A stretch of DNA of 64,000 bases. Source: Parasutterella muris. GTDB taxonomy: Bacteria > Pseudomonadota > Gammaproteobacteria > Burkholderiales > Burkholderiaceae_F. Of this stretch, positions 1-8,551 are shown one piece after another. The stretch lies in assembly GCF_009767915.1 (NCBI RefSeq), contig NZ_WSRP01000012.1, positions 1 to 64,000 of the forward strand, given 5' to 3'. Below the pieces are notes generated by a model. That model made no database searches. It saw only the letters and a list, made by a program, of their open reading frames with translations, and was not told where the DNA came from. Positions within the stretch are counted from its first letter, which is position 1; every line of letters begins with the position of its first letter. The position numbers and the translations under genes are program-made.

Positions 1-926
1 GGCTGTTTGAGCTCAGCAGCGGAAACAACGTCACGAGTCTGCAGTTCGTTGATGAAGCGCTTGCCGTCCTGGTTGACAAGGATAGCGCCGTTACCGCGAA
101 CCGCTTCAGTGATCATTTCGCCGTTGTTGGGAACTACGGTCGGATGAGTCTGAATCTGAGTCATATCGACTGTATCGGCACCGGCTTTTTCACCGAGGAT
201 GATACCGTCACCGGTAGCGCCCGGCTGGTTGGTTGTACCAAAGCCATTGAGCTTGGGATTGATCTTTGTCAGCAGTTCCTGATTAGCGCCGAAACCGCCG
301 GAAGCAAGAACAACAGCCTTAGCGTCAATGGTCTTAACACCATTCTTGTCCTTGTACTGAACTCCGACAACCTGGCCGTTCTTAACGATCAGCTTCTCAG
401 CCTTAGCGTTGGTTCTGACGTCAATGCCTTTGTCCTTAGCGGCAGTAGCAAGAGTCTTAACAACGTTGGCTCCGACGAAGCCACCGCCCGCAGGACGGTG
501 AGAACGCTTGTTAGTGGCACCGGCCATCATACCGACATCAGTCAGGTCTCCGCCGGGCAGAGAGTTGATGAAGTCAACAGAGTATCTGGCGTTGTCGGTA
601 AGAACATGAACGAGGTCAGGATTGTTCAGGTACTTGCCGCCCTTCATCGTGTCATTGAAATGGGTTTCGATGGTGTCTTTAATACCGGCCTTTCCCTGCG
701 GTTTGGTTTCAGCAGCGTTCAGACCGCCGGCTGCGCGGTTTGTATTGCCGCCGACAAAGGCCATTTTTTCAAGAACGATGACCTTTTTACCCAGATCATG
801 AGCGGTCACTGCGGCGGAGAGACCGGCACCGCCGGCACCGATAACGACCACATCAGCGTGATCTGCGGCAGCTGCAGGAACAGCAAAAGCGGCAGAAACC
901 ACGGAAGCCAGAAGGATTTTTTTCAT
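1..926 (-). CDS. Fumarate reductase-type flavoprotein, secreted (5' part only)
   Basis: The gene reads leftward and runs off the window edge; about 308 N-terminal codons are present. It starts with a signal peptide (MKKILLASVV then an Ala-rich stretch ending near residue 21). Next is the FAD-binding Rossmann motif GAGGAGLSAA (about residues 30-39), the acidic FAD-ribose residue in VLEK, and the GGNTNRAAGGLNA segment typical of flavocytochrome c-type fumarate and urocanate reductases. No haem domain (CxxCH) precedes the flavin domain, so it would need a separate electron donor. A GAGGTG ribosome site precedes the ATG at 926. The substrate-specific residues lie outside the window, so fumarate, urocanate or another enoate are all possible. 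A periplasmic location is inferred from the signal peptide. Confidence 0.85.
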   Translation of the reverse strand, partial: MKKILLASVVSAAFAVPAAAADHADVVVIGAGGAGLSAAVTAHDLGKKVIVLEKMAFVGGNTNRAAGGLNAAETKPQGKAGIKDTIETHFNDTMKGGKYLNNPDLVHVLTDNARYSVDFINSLPGGDLTDVGMMAGATNKRSHRPAGGGFVGANVVKTLATAAKDKGIDVRTNAKAEKLIVKNGQVVGVQYKDKNGVKTIDAKAVVLASGGFGANQELLTKINPKLNGFGTTNQPGATGDGIILGEKAGADTVDMTQIQTHPTVVPNNGEMITEAVRGNGAILVNQDGKRFINELQTRDVVSAAELKQ

Positions 927-1289
927 TTAGATTCACCTCGTTAATGATGTTTTTAGAAAAACAAGCTGATTTTACTCAAAATAACAGTCTGTTACTAGTA
1001 TTAGCCAGGATCAGCTAACAAATATTATTCATAGATTGACTATTTTTTAGTAATATTTTTCATGCAAAAGAAAATTAATTTCAAATTATCCCTCCAAATC
1101 AAAATGTTATGACTAACAAGCAATTTGCTGGAATTTTGAGATATAGGTATAAATCCCTAGAATTATTTCATGATCCTTCTGCATCACGAGTTCTTATAAA
1201 CATTAACCTTCCGCATTGCCGGGGTGTTCCGGATGACAGTGCTTTATCGGGCCTATACTACGGACATCACACTCCTAGAACACTTATCT
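927..1289. other. Intergenic region between divergent genes
   Basis: This is an AT-rich stretch of about 360 bases that must hold the promoters of the leftward flavoprotein and the rightward metC-like gene. A short rightward open frame at 1109-1297 has no recognisable product and I see no clear ribosome site for it. No RNA gene or inverted repeat stood out. Confidence 0.5.
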
Positions 1290-2465
1290 ATGCGTAAACG
1301 TTTAAAGATCGATTCTGAACTGGTGCACCTCGGCAGAGACCTTGATAAGAGTTCAGGTTATGTGAACATTCCGCCGTATGAAGGCTCAACAATCCTGCAT
1401 CATGACATCGCGGATATGAAGAACCGAGTCCGTCTTCAGATGAACGGAGAACCGAGCTTCACATACGGCACAGAAGGCGGCCCGGCTCATCAGGCGTTTT
1501 ATGAAGCAATGAATCAGCTCGAGGGCGGAGCCGGAACTTGGGCCTACGGCACCGGATTAGCGGGCTGCGTTACTCCGTTCTTTGCCTTCGTCCAGGCCGG
1601 CGACCACGTTCTCGTTACCGATTCGGTCTACGGCCCGACCCGAGATTTTTGTGAAACTCTTCTCAAGCGCCTCGGCGTCGAAGTGGAGTTCTATGACCCG
1701 CTGATCGGCTCGGGAATTGAAAGGCTCATCCGGCAGAACACTCGGCTCATTTACATGGAGAGCCCGGGCAGTCACACGTTGGAAATGCAGGACGTTCCTG
1801 CCATTATTGCCGCCGCGAAGAAAAAAGATGTCATCACAATGATTGACAATACGTACGCCACACCGCTGAACTTCAACCCGCTCAGGCTCGGCGCGGACGT
1901 GGTCATTCATGCGGCCACTAAATACATTTGCGGTCACTCCGACGTTCTGATGTCAACCGTCACCTGCAGTGAGAGAACCTGGCCGGAAGTTAAACGTGTG
2001 AGCAAAATACTTGGACAGTACGCGTCCGCTCAAAGCTGCTATCTCGGATTACGCGGCCTGCGCACACTGAAAGTTCGAATGGATGCGATCGGCGCGCATA
2101 CGCAGGCTGTCGTCGACTGGCTCAGCCAAAGAAAAGAAGTGGAAAGCATTCTTTGGCCCGCCTACCCGAAAGATCCGGGATATGCGATCTATAAGCGCGA
2201 CTTCTCCGGTCCTATCGGACTCTTTTGCTTTACGTTCAAACCCAATTTCACCGATGAGCAAATCGACAAGTTTCTCGATTCACTGACATTATTCGGTCTC
2301 GGCTATTCCTGGGGCGGTTTTGAAAGTCTGATCCTTCGATGCTACGGCAAACGCACTGTAAGAAACCGCACGGATCTGGATCGAATGGTTCGTGTTTATA
2401 TTGGCCTGGAGGATCCCTCAGATCTGATCACAGATTTGGAACATGCATTCAGCGCAATTCAGTAG
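1290..2465 (+). CDS. metC: Cystathionine beta-lyase (PLP-dependent)
   Basis: The 391-residue product is a Cys/Met-metabolism PLP enzyme. It aligns throughout with E. coli MetC: ELVHLGRD at the N-terminus, GGAGTWAYGTG for cofactor binding, MIDNTYATPL, the PLP-lysine segment AATKYICGHSD, and the C-terminal YSWGGFESL and RVYIGLEDPSDLI. Cystathionine beta-lyase splits cystathionine to homocysteine, pyruvate and ammonia in the cytoplasm. An in-frame upstream ATG at 1224 exists, but the family's N-terminus begins at MRKRLK, so I chose 1290. The end overlaps the convergent LysR gene by 17 bases. Other gamma-family enzymes such as cysteine desulfhydrases are close, so strict substrate identity is inference. 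Confidence 0.87.
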   Translation: MRKRLKIDSELVHLGRDLDKSSGYVNIPPYEGSTILHHDIADMKNRVRLQMNGEPSFTYGTEGGPAHQAFYEAMNQLEGGAGTWAYGTGLAGCVTPFFAFVQAGDHVLVTDSVYGPTRDFCETLLKRLGVEVEFYDPLIGSGIERLIRQNTRLIYMESPGSHTLEMQDVPAIIAAAKKKDVITMIDNTYATPLNFNPLRLGADVVIHAATKYICGHSDVLMSTVTCSERTWPEVKRVSKILGQYASAQSCYLGLRGLRTLKVRMDAIGAHTQAVVDWLSQRKEVESILWPAYPKDPGYAIYKRDFSGPIGLFCFTFKPNFTDEQIDKFLDSLTLFGLGYSWGGFESLILRCYGKRTVRNRTDLDRMVRVYIGLEDPSDLITDLEHAFSAIQ

Positions 2466-3393
2466 CTGCAGAATGTAAGGCAAAAAACTGAGAAATTTCA
2501 TTCAGCACAACGTCTCGGATGGGAGAAAGCACCAACGGATTCCACGCCATTGAAAGCGGCAGAGTCGCAGGAGCATTTTTCAGAGTATGCGCGCTGACAT
2601 TCGGCGGCATCCACGGATAAAAAGATTCCGGAAGGAATGCGATGCCCTGTCCGCAGCTCACAAATGCCATTTGCCGCGGCGAGGAATCCACTTCGTGCAC
2701 AATGCGCGGCGTAAATCCGCCCTGCGACTCACAGAAATGAACCAGCCCGTCAAACAGCCGAGGCGCGATTGAGCGGCGGGAGAAGACAAAACTTTCGCCG
2801 CTCAGATCCTTGGCTTCAATTTCCCGATGCCGCGCAAGTCGATGCTCCTTTCCGAGTACAACAATCGGTTTTTCCATCCGCAGGACCCGCATCTTTAACC
2901 TTCGGTCGCTAAGCGAATCAAAAAAAGAAATGCCAATACTGATCGAACCTTCTGTCAGCTCAGTTTCCGTCTGAAACGAATCGATCTCCTTCACAAAAAG
3001 GGATATTTTCGGATAGTTGGCTGCCAGCTGACGCTTTAATTTTGGGATAAAGAAAATCATGGCTTCAGCGTTGGCGCCGATGGTCAACACACCGCTTGCG
3101 GCTTTTGTCATCTGATTCACGGAGTAGCTTAGAGCCTCCGCCTGGCGCAGAAACTGTTCAACCAGAGGCACCAATACAGCACCCTCCGGCGTGACCCGTA
3201 CACCTCGAGGCGTGCGCTCAAGCAGCTGTACCTGAAGCCGGTCTTCCAATTCATCGAGCTGAGCGAGCAAAGGCGGCACCGACATATTCGAACGCTTCGC
3301 CGCTTTACGGATACTCTTTTCCTGAGTCACAACCGCAAACAGCATCAGCTGACGCATTGTCCTGTAATCAAAGCGTGTCTGCATAAAATTCAA
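2449..3393 (-). CDS. LysR-family transcriptional regulator
   Basis: The 314-residue protein has the LysR winged helix-turn-helix at about residues 10-70 (KSIRKAAKRSNMSVPPLLAQ, then LLERTPRGVRVTPEGAVL) and a periplasmic-binding-protein-like effector domain. It is divergent from the LysE-type exporter at 3484, with about 90 bases between them, so control of that exporter and of itself is likely. It differs from the paralogous LysR set at 27-54 kb, lacking their FERDTRPL and IGLIES-type motifs. Its 3' end overlaps that of the metC-like gene. The effector is unknown. Confidence 0.88.
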   Translation of the reverse strand: MNFMQTRFDYRTMRQLMLFAVVTQEKSIRKAAKRSNMSVPPLLAQLDELEDRLQVQLLERTPRGVRVTPEGAVLVPLVEQFLRQAEALSYSVNQMTKAASGVLTIGANAEAMIFFIPKLKRQLAANYPKISLFVKEIDSFQTETELTEGSISIGISFFDSLSDRRLKMRVLRMEKPIVVLGKEHRLARHREIEAKDLSGESFVFSRRSIAPRLFDGLVHFCESQGGFTPRIVHEVDSSPRQMAFVSCGQGIAFLPESFYPWMPPNVSAHTLKNAPATLPLSMAWNPLVLSPIRDVVLNEISQFFALHSAATELR

Positions 3394-3483
3394 AAATTCT
3401 GTGTTAAATATTTAGTATCACTCTTGAGTTTTAAGAAATCATTTCTTTTTACACTTTTCAAATAATAAATTAAAGGAAAAGAA

Positions 3484-4125
3484 ATGGATTCAACAAACCT
3501 GATGCTTTATTTTCTGGTTGTTTTAGTCACCTGCATCACTCCCGGAGCAGGCGTTCTCTATACCCTTCAGAACGCTGTAATGTACGGAAAAAGCAGAGTA
3601 TTCTGCTCTCCCACGGGTGTCGCCTTGGGCAACTTGATCATGAGCATTATCGCGGCGACCGGTTTAGGCGCGGTAATTACCAGTTCTCCCAAGCTCTTTG
3701 CCGGCCTGCAGATCGCGGGCTGCCTTCTCATGATCTATTTTGGTTATAAAAGCTGGGTTGCACCGCCCCTCAGTCTCTCTCAACGGATTGAAAGCTTTAA
3801 AGACCCCAGTCCCTCCAAAGCACGCTTTAAGATTTTCTCGAGCGCAGCGCTGCTGCAGCTCACGAACCCGATGCTGATTATTTTCCTGCTGTCTCTGATG
3901 CCGCAGTTTGTCAGTCATACGAGCTCCTATGCCTTGCAACTGACGGTACTGATCAGCATCTTTGTTGTTACCTGCTGGCTGGTTCATATTATTTACAGCT
4001 ACAGCGCGGCGTATGCGGCTGGCCGCTGGATGAATGAAAAGTTTTCCAAAATCGTAAATAGAACTGGAGCCGTACTTTTCTGGCTGATTTCCGCCTCAGT
4101 GCTGGTAAAGCTTTACGCTGTCTAG
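3484..4125 (+). CDS. LysE/RhtB-family amino-acid exporter
   Basis: This is a 213-residue inner-membrane protein with about six hydrophobic segments. Its N-terminus (LMLYFLVVLVTCITPGAGVL) matches the LysE/RhtB pattern of a first helix ending in TPGP-like residues. Other family features are VALGNLIMSIIAATGLG, LLMIYFGYKSW and the loop QLTNPMLIIFLLSLMPQF. Family members export amino acids such as threonine, homoserine lactone or lysine by proton exchange. An AAAGGAAAAGAA site precedes the ATG. The divergent LysR at 2449 is the likely regulator. The metC neighbour might suggest a sulfur amino acid or homoserine substrate, but that is weak inference. Confidence 0.85.
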   Translation: MDSTNLMLYFLVVLVTCITPGAGVLYTLQNAVMYGKSRVFCSPTGVALGNLIMSIIAATGLGAVITSSPKLFAGLQIAGCLLMIYFGYKSWVAPPLSLSQRIESFKDPSPSKARFKIFSSAALLQLTNPMLIIFLLSLMPQFVSHTSSYALQLTVLISIFVVTCWLVHIIYSYSAAYAAGRWMNEKFSKIVNRTGAVLFWLISASVLVKLYAV

Positions 4126-4233
4126 CAACAAATAGAAACTCAAAATGAGTGCCGTATCGATACGGTAGTAGAAATACCTAGTTGTTTGTGCTAATATTTG
4201 TTCGTGGCAATTAAATATTGTCACTTCTCCTTG

Positions 4234-4317
4234 GGATTTGAGGTTGGTGATGGAATCTCCGGGGGATCTCCGAAGTTCGTTCAGAACGACCGATCCTCCA
4301 CCATCACATTTAGACTG
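4234..4317 (+). ncRNA. Structured RNA candidate of unknown class
   Basis: A nested hairpin can be drawn by eye. GTGATGG pairs with CCATCAC, GGGGGATC pairs with GATCCTCC (eight pairs including one G-U), and GTTC pairs with GAAC around a GTTCA-side loop. Internal loops are AATCTCC, TCCGAA and GACC. An intrinsic terminator follows directly. It lies between the LysE-type gene and the unknown gene at 4467, so it could be a small RNA or a leader/attenuator. It does not match riboswitch or 6S/SRP consensus sequences that I know. Confidence 0.45.
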
Positions 4318-4352
4318 GCGCTTGAATTTATTTTTCAAGCGCTTTTTTTTTT
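4318..4352 (+). terminator. Strong intrinsic terminator
   Basis: There is a perfect 9-bp stem GCGCTTGAA / TTCAAGCGC with a 7-base loop, followed by ten consecutive T residues. It ends either the LysE transcript or the structured RNA candidate just upstream, and lies 114 bases before the next gene. Confidence 0.88.
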
Positions 4353-4466
4353 GCCTGAAAACAGCAGACTCAGTTTCCGAATTGAGCCGTATCGGCATGT
4401 CTCTCAGCGCCTCTTTAGTATCATTGGCAAAAACCTGTTAAATCTAATATACCTGTCAGAGATCAA

Positions 4467-6065
4467 ATGCCGAGCGCACTTCCCGGTTTGAAGGAACCAT
4501 TTATTCAAAAACTCGATGAACAACGCATCCGAGTACGCAAGCTGCCGGCAATTCTGATGCCCGCATACTTTGCCTCAGGTTCTTCTCCGTACTCTGCACA
4601 GGCGGCAGCGCAGGATACTCAGACGAGTCTTGAGCGCTCGCTCTCAGAAGTCCTCTCTCTTTGTGACAGTGATGAAGTCAAGGACCATGAATCGTATTTG
4701 ACCGTAAGTGCTCGAGGCGACCCGGTACTTCTCAATCATAAAAGTGACGGCACGCTCAGCCATATGCATCTGCGGCTTGCTCACCTGAGAAAAAAGTATG
4801 CCGCATCACTCAGCACGCAAGATGCGGAAGACTTTATCCGTGAGATAGTCGGAATCCAGGAAGAGTTTGCGGCCCTAGATCTGCAGCTGATCCTGAAACG
4901 GATCAATGAACAGAGAAAAAGCACCGGTTTTGAGGAACTGACCCGTAAGGATCTGGATACCGTTCTTCCTCTTGTCCCGTATTTTCAGACGTCTTTTGTT
5001 GAACATATCCTCCAAAACTACTCTTCTGAAACCATTAGGAGTTTTTATCGGATGCTCTCGGCCGCATGTCCTCATCAGCGCAGCTCAGAACGATTAACCG
5101 ACATTCTGCTCAGACGCTATGACAAATTCTTCTCAAGCCGCATGAGGCAGGCGCTTAGACAGTTTAAGGCTCTCATCAAATATATCGGCCGGGAATCTCG
5201 GCTTGGCAGCACAGAAACCGTCTCCGAAGGATTTCAGCTGGCCGCCAAAACCGCATCTTCCTTCTCGCAGTTCAAAGCCTTTTGTCTTGACGACAGTTTC
5301 ACGCTCAACCCTCTTGATGAATGCTTTTTTATTTGGCAGCAGGAAAAACACAAGATTCTTCCCTCATTCTTAAAAGCCTATGCAGGCGAACTGACAGAGA
5401 TCATCTCCCGTTCCGAGATCGCACGGGAAAACGTCAACCTTGGCGCCGAAACTGCCTTTGAAGAAGCGAGCTTTACTACTCGCGGCGGCTCTGAAATTAA
5501 GTTGTCCGAGACAGAACTCTCCTATGACGGGAAAAACTATCTCTTAGCGGAAATAGATTCTCTCTTTTACTGTGCCTCAAACTTCAAAGCCGATCAAAAC
5601 ACCCCCTCCTGCAGGTTCAGACATTGGGGATTTCGCATGTCTAACGGAGAGGAAGTCCGCTTTGCTTTCGATGAGGAAAGCGAATGGCAGAGCTTCATTT
5701 ATGTCTTCAGGAACATTGCGATGCTTGCCCGCATAAAAAAGTTTAGCGAGCTTCTTAAGGAAGGCGGTACCTTAAAATTCATGCAGTGCCGAATTTCTGA
5801 TTTAGGCGTTGAATTCCCTCAGAAGGAACAGTTCTGGGGGCGGAAGTCTTTTAATTTCTATCCCTGGAAAGATATCCTGATCGAATTTTTCTCTCAGGAA
5901 TGTATCCTTCACGGAGGCCCTCAGAAAGCCTACATCAATCTATGGAACGAACCATACATTACCGACATTGCTTCGATGCTTCGCGCCCAAAAGACGTCGC
6001 ATTTTGATCGCCTGTCAGCGCAAAATCCGATTTTTCTGATCAAGAGAGATACCTCATGGAGTTAA
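4467..6065 (+). CDS. Hypothetical protein, 532 residues
   Basis: I do not recognise this family. The N-terminal 300 residues look largely helical, with several charged heptad-like stretches (for example MHLRLAHLRKKYAASL). The C-terminal 200 residues look beta-rich, with YLLAEIDSLFYCAS, the RFRHWGFRMSNGEEVRFAFD strands and FNFYPWKDILIEFF, vaguely like a PH-type fold. There is no signal peptide and no transmembrane segment. The frame overlaps the next gene by 10 bases, so the two are probably translationally coupled. The upstream region carries a strong terminator, so it should have its own promoter at about 4353-4466. No good ribosome site was seen before 4467, so the start could be slightly different. 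Confidence 0.7.
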   Translation: MPSALPGLKEPFIQKLDEQRIRVRKLPAILMPAYFASGSSPYSAQAAAQDTQTSLERSLSEVLSLCDSDEVKDHESYLTVSARGDPVLLNHKSDGTLSHMHLRLAHLRKKYAASLSTQDAEDFIREIVGIQEEFAALDLQLILKRINEQRKSTGFEELTRKDLDTVLPLVPYFQTSFVEHILQNYSSETIRSFYRMLSAACPHQRSSERLTDILLRRYDKFFSSRMRQALRQFKALIKYIGRESRLGSTETVSEGFQLAAKTASSFSQFKAFCLDDSFTLNPLDECFFIWQQEKHKILPSFLKAYAGELTEIISRSEIARENVNLGAETAFEEASFTTRGGSEIKLSETELSYDGKNYLLAEIDSLFYCASNFKADQNTPSCRFRHWGFRMSNGEEVRFAFDEESEWQSFIYVFRNIAMLARIKKFSELLKEGGTLKFMQCRISDLGVEFPQKEQFWGRKSFNFYPWKDILIEFFSQECILHGGPQKAYINLWNEPYITDIASMLRAQKTSHFDRLSAQNPIFLIKRDTSWS

Positions 6066-6706
6066 AACCTCAGAATCGCAGCGGCTTTCAGGAAATAGCC
6101 GACATGATCCCCAATCTCTCCTTTCATCAGTCGGAGCTCGAGGTGCGCTCGGAAGAGACCCTGCCTCCTATAACCGGGAACGCGCCGGTTATGGGTCTGC
6201 CGGTAAGAAGTCAAACGCTGTCCAAAGCATTTATTTGGGATTCATTCGAACTGGAGTATTACGTTCGACCCATACAGGAAAAGCCCTTCAAAGAGTCTTT
6301 GGATTACCGCAGCGCCCTTTTTGTCTTTTCACGCGACCGCAAGAGCCATCCCGGTGATCCGATTTTAATTTCTGCGGTATTCGAAGACCCGGAGACGGAG
6401 ATCCCATGTCTTGTCACTTTCACCGCTGAAGCCGCGATATTCAATAAGAGCGTCAAAGGTCTTTTTAAGGAAGAAGATGCACTTGCCGCGCTTTTTAGTG
6501 AAGTGACTAAGGCGCTTAATCCGGAAGGTCTTCCGGAAACTGCCGGCGAAACATACATTCGGCATCCTTTGTCATTTCATCGCACACCTCAGGGCGCCGA
6601 ACCAATAAAAAACAAATCCGGGAAAAAATCCTCTGCGGCCTTTTGGATGGCCGTCCTAATCGGATTATTCATTATCCTTGCCACTGCTCTTTCTTTAAAC
6701 GACTAA
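6056..6706 (+). CDS. Hypothetical tail-anchored protein, 216 residues
   Basis: This is an unknown protein overlapping the preceding gene by 10 bases. Residues 1-190 are soluble and mixed in character (segments FIWDSFELEYYVRP and SALFVFSRDRKSHPGDP). They are followed by a basic stretch (KNKSGKKSS) and one hydrophobic helix near the C-terminus (AAFWMAVLIGLFIILATALS), with only a few residues after it. That topology suggests a cytoplasmic domain tail-anchored in the inner membrane, perhaps tethering the 532-residue partner. No domain family was recognised. Confidence 0.7.
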   Translation: MELKPQNRSGFQEIADMIPNLSFHQSELEVRSEETLPPITGNAPVMGLPVRSQTLSKAFIWDSFELEYYVRPIQEKPFKESLDYRSALFVFSRDRKSHPGDPILISAVFEDPETEIPCLVTFTAEAAIFNKSVKGLFKEEDALAALFSEVTKALNPEGLPETAGETYIRHPLSFHRTPQGAEPIKNKSGKKSSAAFWMAVLIGLFIILATALSLND

Positions 6707-6952
6707 TCGAGTTTTAACAATTTAATAAAAAAGAATCGCTGGATTAATTGCTCATAATGAGTCAGTGGTAAACAGACATAATTAGTGGGATTCTGTCGCG
6801 CATCCTCCCGATTTTTCTATTCAGACGAATTCGGAGTCGCTCGTCGAAAAGCAAATGCTTATCCGTAATTTTGCTTAATAATTAACGAAATAGGACAACA
6901 AAGCAATATTGGTATAGAATCCTCCTTTCGTTTAACCCAAAATTAGAAGATC

Positions 6953-7366
6953 ATGGAAGAACTTCCAAAACAAGCTGTTAAAGAACAGCAGAAAGAAGAA
7001 ACAACAATGGTTCTGTGCAGCCTGCTGAAGGAAGGCGACACATTAACCAAGAGCCATCTTTCTGATGTGATTTATGAACAATTCGGGCTGCCTAAAAAAT
7101 TCTGTAAAGAAATCGTTGAGCTCTTCTTTCAGGAGTCTCTCGAATGCCTAGCTCGAGGCGAGGACTTAAAGCTTTCAAATTTTGGCGTGTTCTCAATTAA
7201 GAAGAAGAACGAGCGTCCGGGCCGCAATCCTAAGTCCGGTGAGGCTGCCGTTATCAAAGCTCGTCAAGTCGTTTCCTTCCACCCGAGCGGTCAGCTTCGT
7301 AATGAAGTCGTAGAAGGCCGTAAACATGACGCCATTCTTCAGTCCTCGATAGAAAAAGTGCTTTAA
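6953..7366 (+). CDS. IHF/HU-family DNA-bending protein
   Basis: The 137-residue protein has an IHF/HU core at about residues 28-120. It includes TKSHLSDVIYEQFGLPKK, GEDLKLSNFGVF and the DNA-binding arm signature RPGRNPKSGE (about 88-97) followed by KARQVVSFHPSGQLR, which resembles IHF alpha. It is longer than IhfA (about 100 residues), with an acidic Gln/Glu-rich N-terminal extension of about 25 residues and a C-terminal tail. An internal ATG at 7007 could give a shorter form, but AGAAGATC before 6953 supports the longer start. It is not next to pheT, where ihfA usually sits, so it may be an additional paralogue. It probably bends DNA in the nucleoid. Confidence 0.85.
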   Translation: MEELPKQAVKEQQKEETTMVLCSLLKEGDTLTKSHLSDVIYEQFGLPKKFCKEIVELFFQESLECLARGEDLKLSNFGVFSIKKKNERPGRNPKSGEAAVIKARQVVSFHPSGQLRNEVVEGRKHDAILQSSIEKVL

Positions 7367-7385
7367 TCTTTACTGTTAAAGTCTC

Positions 7386-7412
7386 AAGACCGACATCGTT
7401 CGGTCTTTTTTT
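7386..7412 (+). terminator. Intrinsic terminator after IHF-like gene
   Basis: AAGACCGA pairs with TCGGTCTT around a six-base loop and is followed by a run of seven T residues, 20 bases after the stop codon. Confidence 0.85.
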
Positions 7413-7583
7413 GTCTTTAAGTTTTAACTAAGCTAAATAAATCTCATTCTCAATTTGATGAAGTAATCCATTACTCGTATCAATCGATCAAAAAACAGCT
7501 TTCGTTATTCGTTAATGATAATAATTATAATTTTCAATATTGTTTATTCTCGATCTACATATCAGTTAGTTCAAGGAATTCAT

Positions 7584-8528
7584 ATGAAAATTAAATCACT
7601 AACTGCCTCAATCCTCATTCTTGCGGCTTCTGCCGCCTCGGCAGCCGCGCCTCAGATTAAAGAACTCAACATCTCCTACGTTAAACCTCCTTTTGTACTT
7701 CAGCTTCTCGTCATGAAAGACCGTCAGATGCTTGAAAAAGAATTTGAAAAGGAAGGGATCAAAGTCAACTGGCACAACATGGGGACGAGTCCGGAAGCGG
7801 CCCGCACAATGGGTGCCGGAAGTCTTGATATCGCCGGCAATATGAACACTGCGGCTGTACTCATGCTGAATTCAGAGGGTCTGCCTGTGCGCATTCTGAC
7901 AGGCACTGCTCATCCAGCCTCAAACTTTGCCATTGTGTCCAAACCCGGTACGCATCTGACAATTAAAGATCTAAAAGGTAAACAGGTAGTCGGCCCCAAA
8001 GGAACTTTCCTGCATCAGCTTCTTATCGCCGCGTTAGAGAAAGAAGGACTCAAAGAAAGTGACGTGCAGTTTGTCAACATGGGAATTCCAAAAGCTTTAA
8101 GCGCCATTATGGCCGGTCGGGCTGACGCAGCGCTTGTCGCAAGCAGCGCGCTTATCAAAGCGAACAAGTCCGGAGCCGAGACAATCGTAAACGCCGACGG
8201 ACTGGTTGAGCCCACGCTTGTCATGACCACCACTCAGAAATTTGCCGAAGAACACCAGGATATCGTCAAACGCGTCAGCAAAGTCTATAAGGAAGCGCTT
8301 CAGTGGATGAAAAATAACCCGGATCAAACCGCAGAAATGGGCGCTAAAGAGCACGGAATTTCTGTTGAGAACGCTAAGACTCTCATTGAACGAAGCCACT
8401 ACTTTGACAAGATGACTCAGAAAGATGTGAACGATCTCAGAGTCAACGAGAAATTTCTCAAGGATAACGGGATGATGAGAAAGCCTGTAAAAGTCGAAGA
8501 ATTAGTCCTTCCGCTTGCTTTCGAATAA
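7584..8528 (+). CDS. ABC transporter substrate-binding protein (NMT1/SsuA-like)
   Basis: The 314-residue protein has a signal peptide (MKIKSLTASILILAASAASA, cleavage near AAA-P) and a periplasmic binding fold like the sulfonate, taurine and thiamine-precursor binding proteins. Visible features are LNISYVKPPFVLQLLVMKD, EAARTMGAGSLDIAGNMNTA, the LKGKQVVGPKGTFLHQLLI lobe linker and MAGRADAALVASSAL. An upstream in-frame ATG at 7515 would put extra residues before the signal peptide, so 7584 is preferred. No permease or ATPase is nearby, making it an orphan binding protein. The next gene is 23 bases downstream, probably in the same transcript. The ligand is unknown. Confidence 0.83.
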   Translation: MKIKSLTASILILAASAASAAAPQIKELNISYVKPPFVLQLLVMKDRQMLEKEFEKEGIKVNWHNMGTSPEAARTMGAGSLDIAGNMNTAAVLMLNSEGLPVRILTGTAHPASNFAIVSKPGTHLTIKDLKGKQVVGPKGTFLHQLLIAALEKEGLKESDVQFVNMGIPKALSAIMAGRADAALVASSALIKANKSGAETIVNADGLVEPTLVMTTTQKFAEEHQDIVKRVSKVYKEALQWMKNNPDQTAEMGAKEHGISVENAKTLIERSHYFDKMTQKDVNDLRVNEKFLKDNGMMRKPVKVEELVLPLAFE

Positions 8529-8551
8529 CAGTTCTACTTTAGGAGTTTTAA

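Noticed and set aside
144-944. Long open frame on the plus strand over the fumarate reductase-type gene
   Set aside because: It is the antisense shadow of the leftward flavoprotein gene, whose signal peptide and FAD motif are clear; the plus-strand product has no recognisable features.
1109-1297. Short plus-strand open frame before metC
   Set aside because: No ribosome site, no family resemblance, and it overlaps the metC start in another frame.
4234-4317. Fluoride (crcB) riboswitch or other known riboswitch
   Set aside because: GGTGATGG is shared with the crcB consensus, but the downstream ACCGC-like and CTGATG-like parts do not fit and the downstream genes are not fluoride-related. TPP, FMN, glycine, cobalamin, SAM and Mn consensus elements were also not seen.
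4234-4352. 6S RNA, SRP RNA or tmRNA
   Set aside because: The SRP GGAAGGAAGCAGCC-type core, the tmRNA ends and the 6S central bubble are absent.
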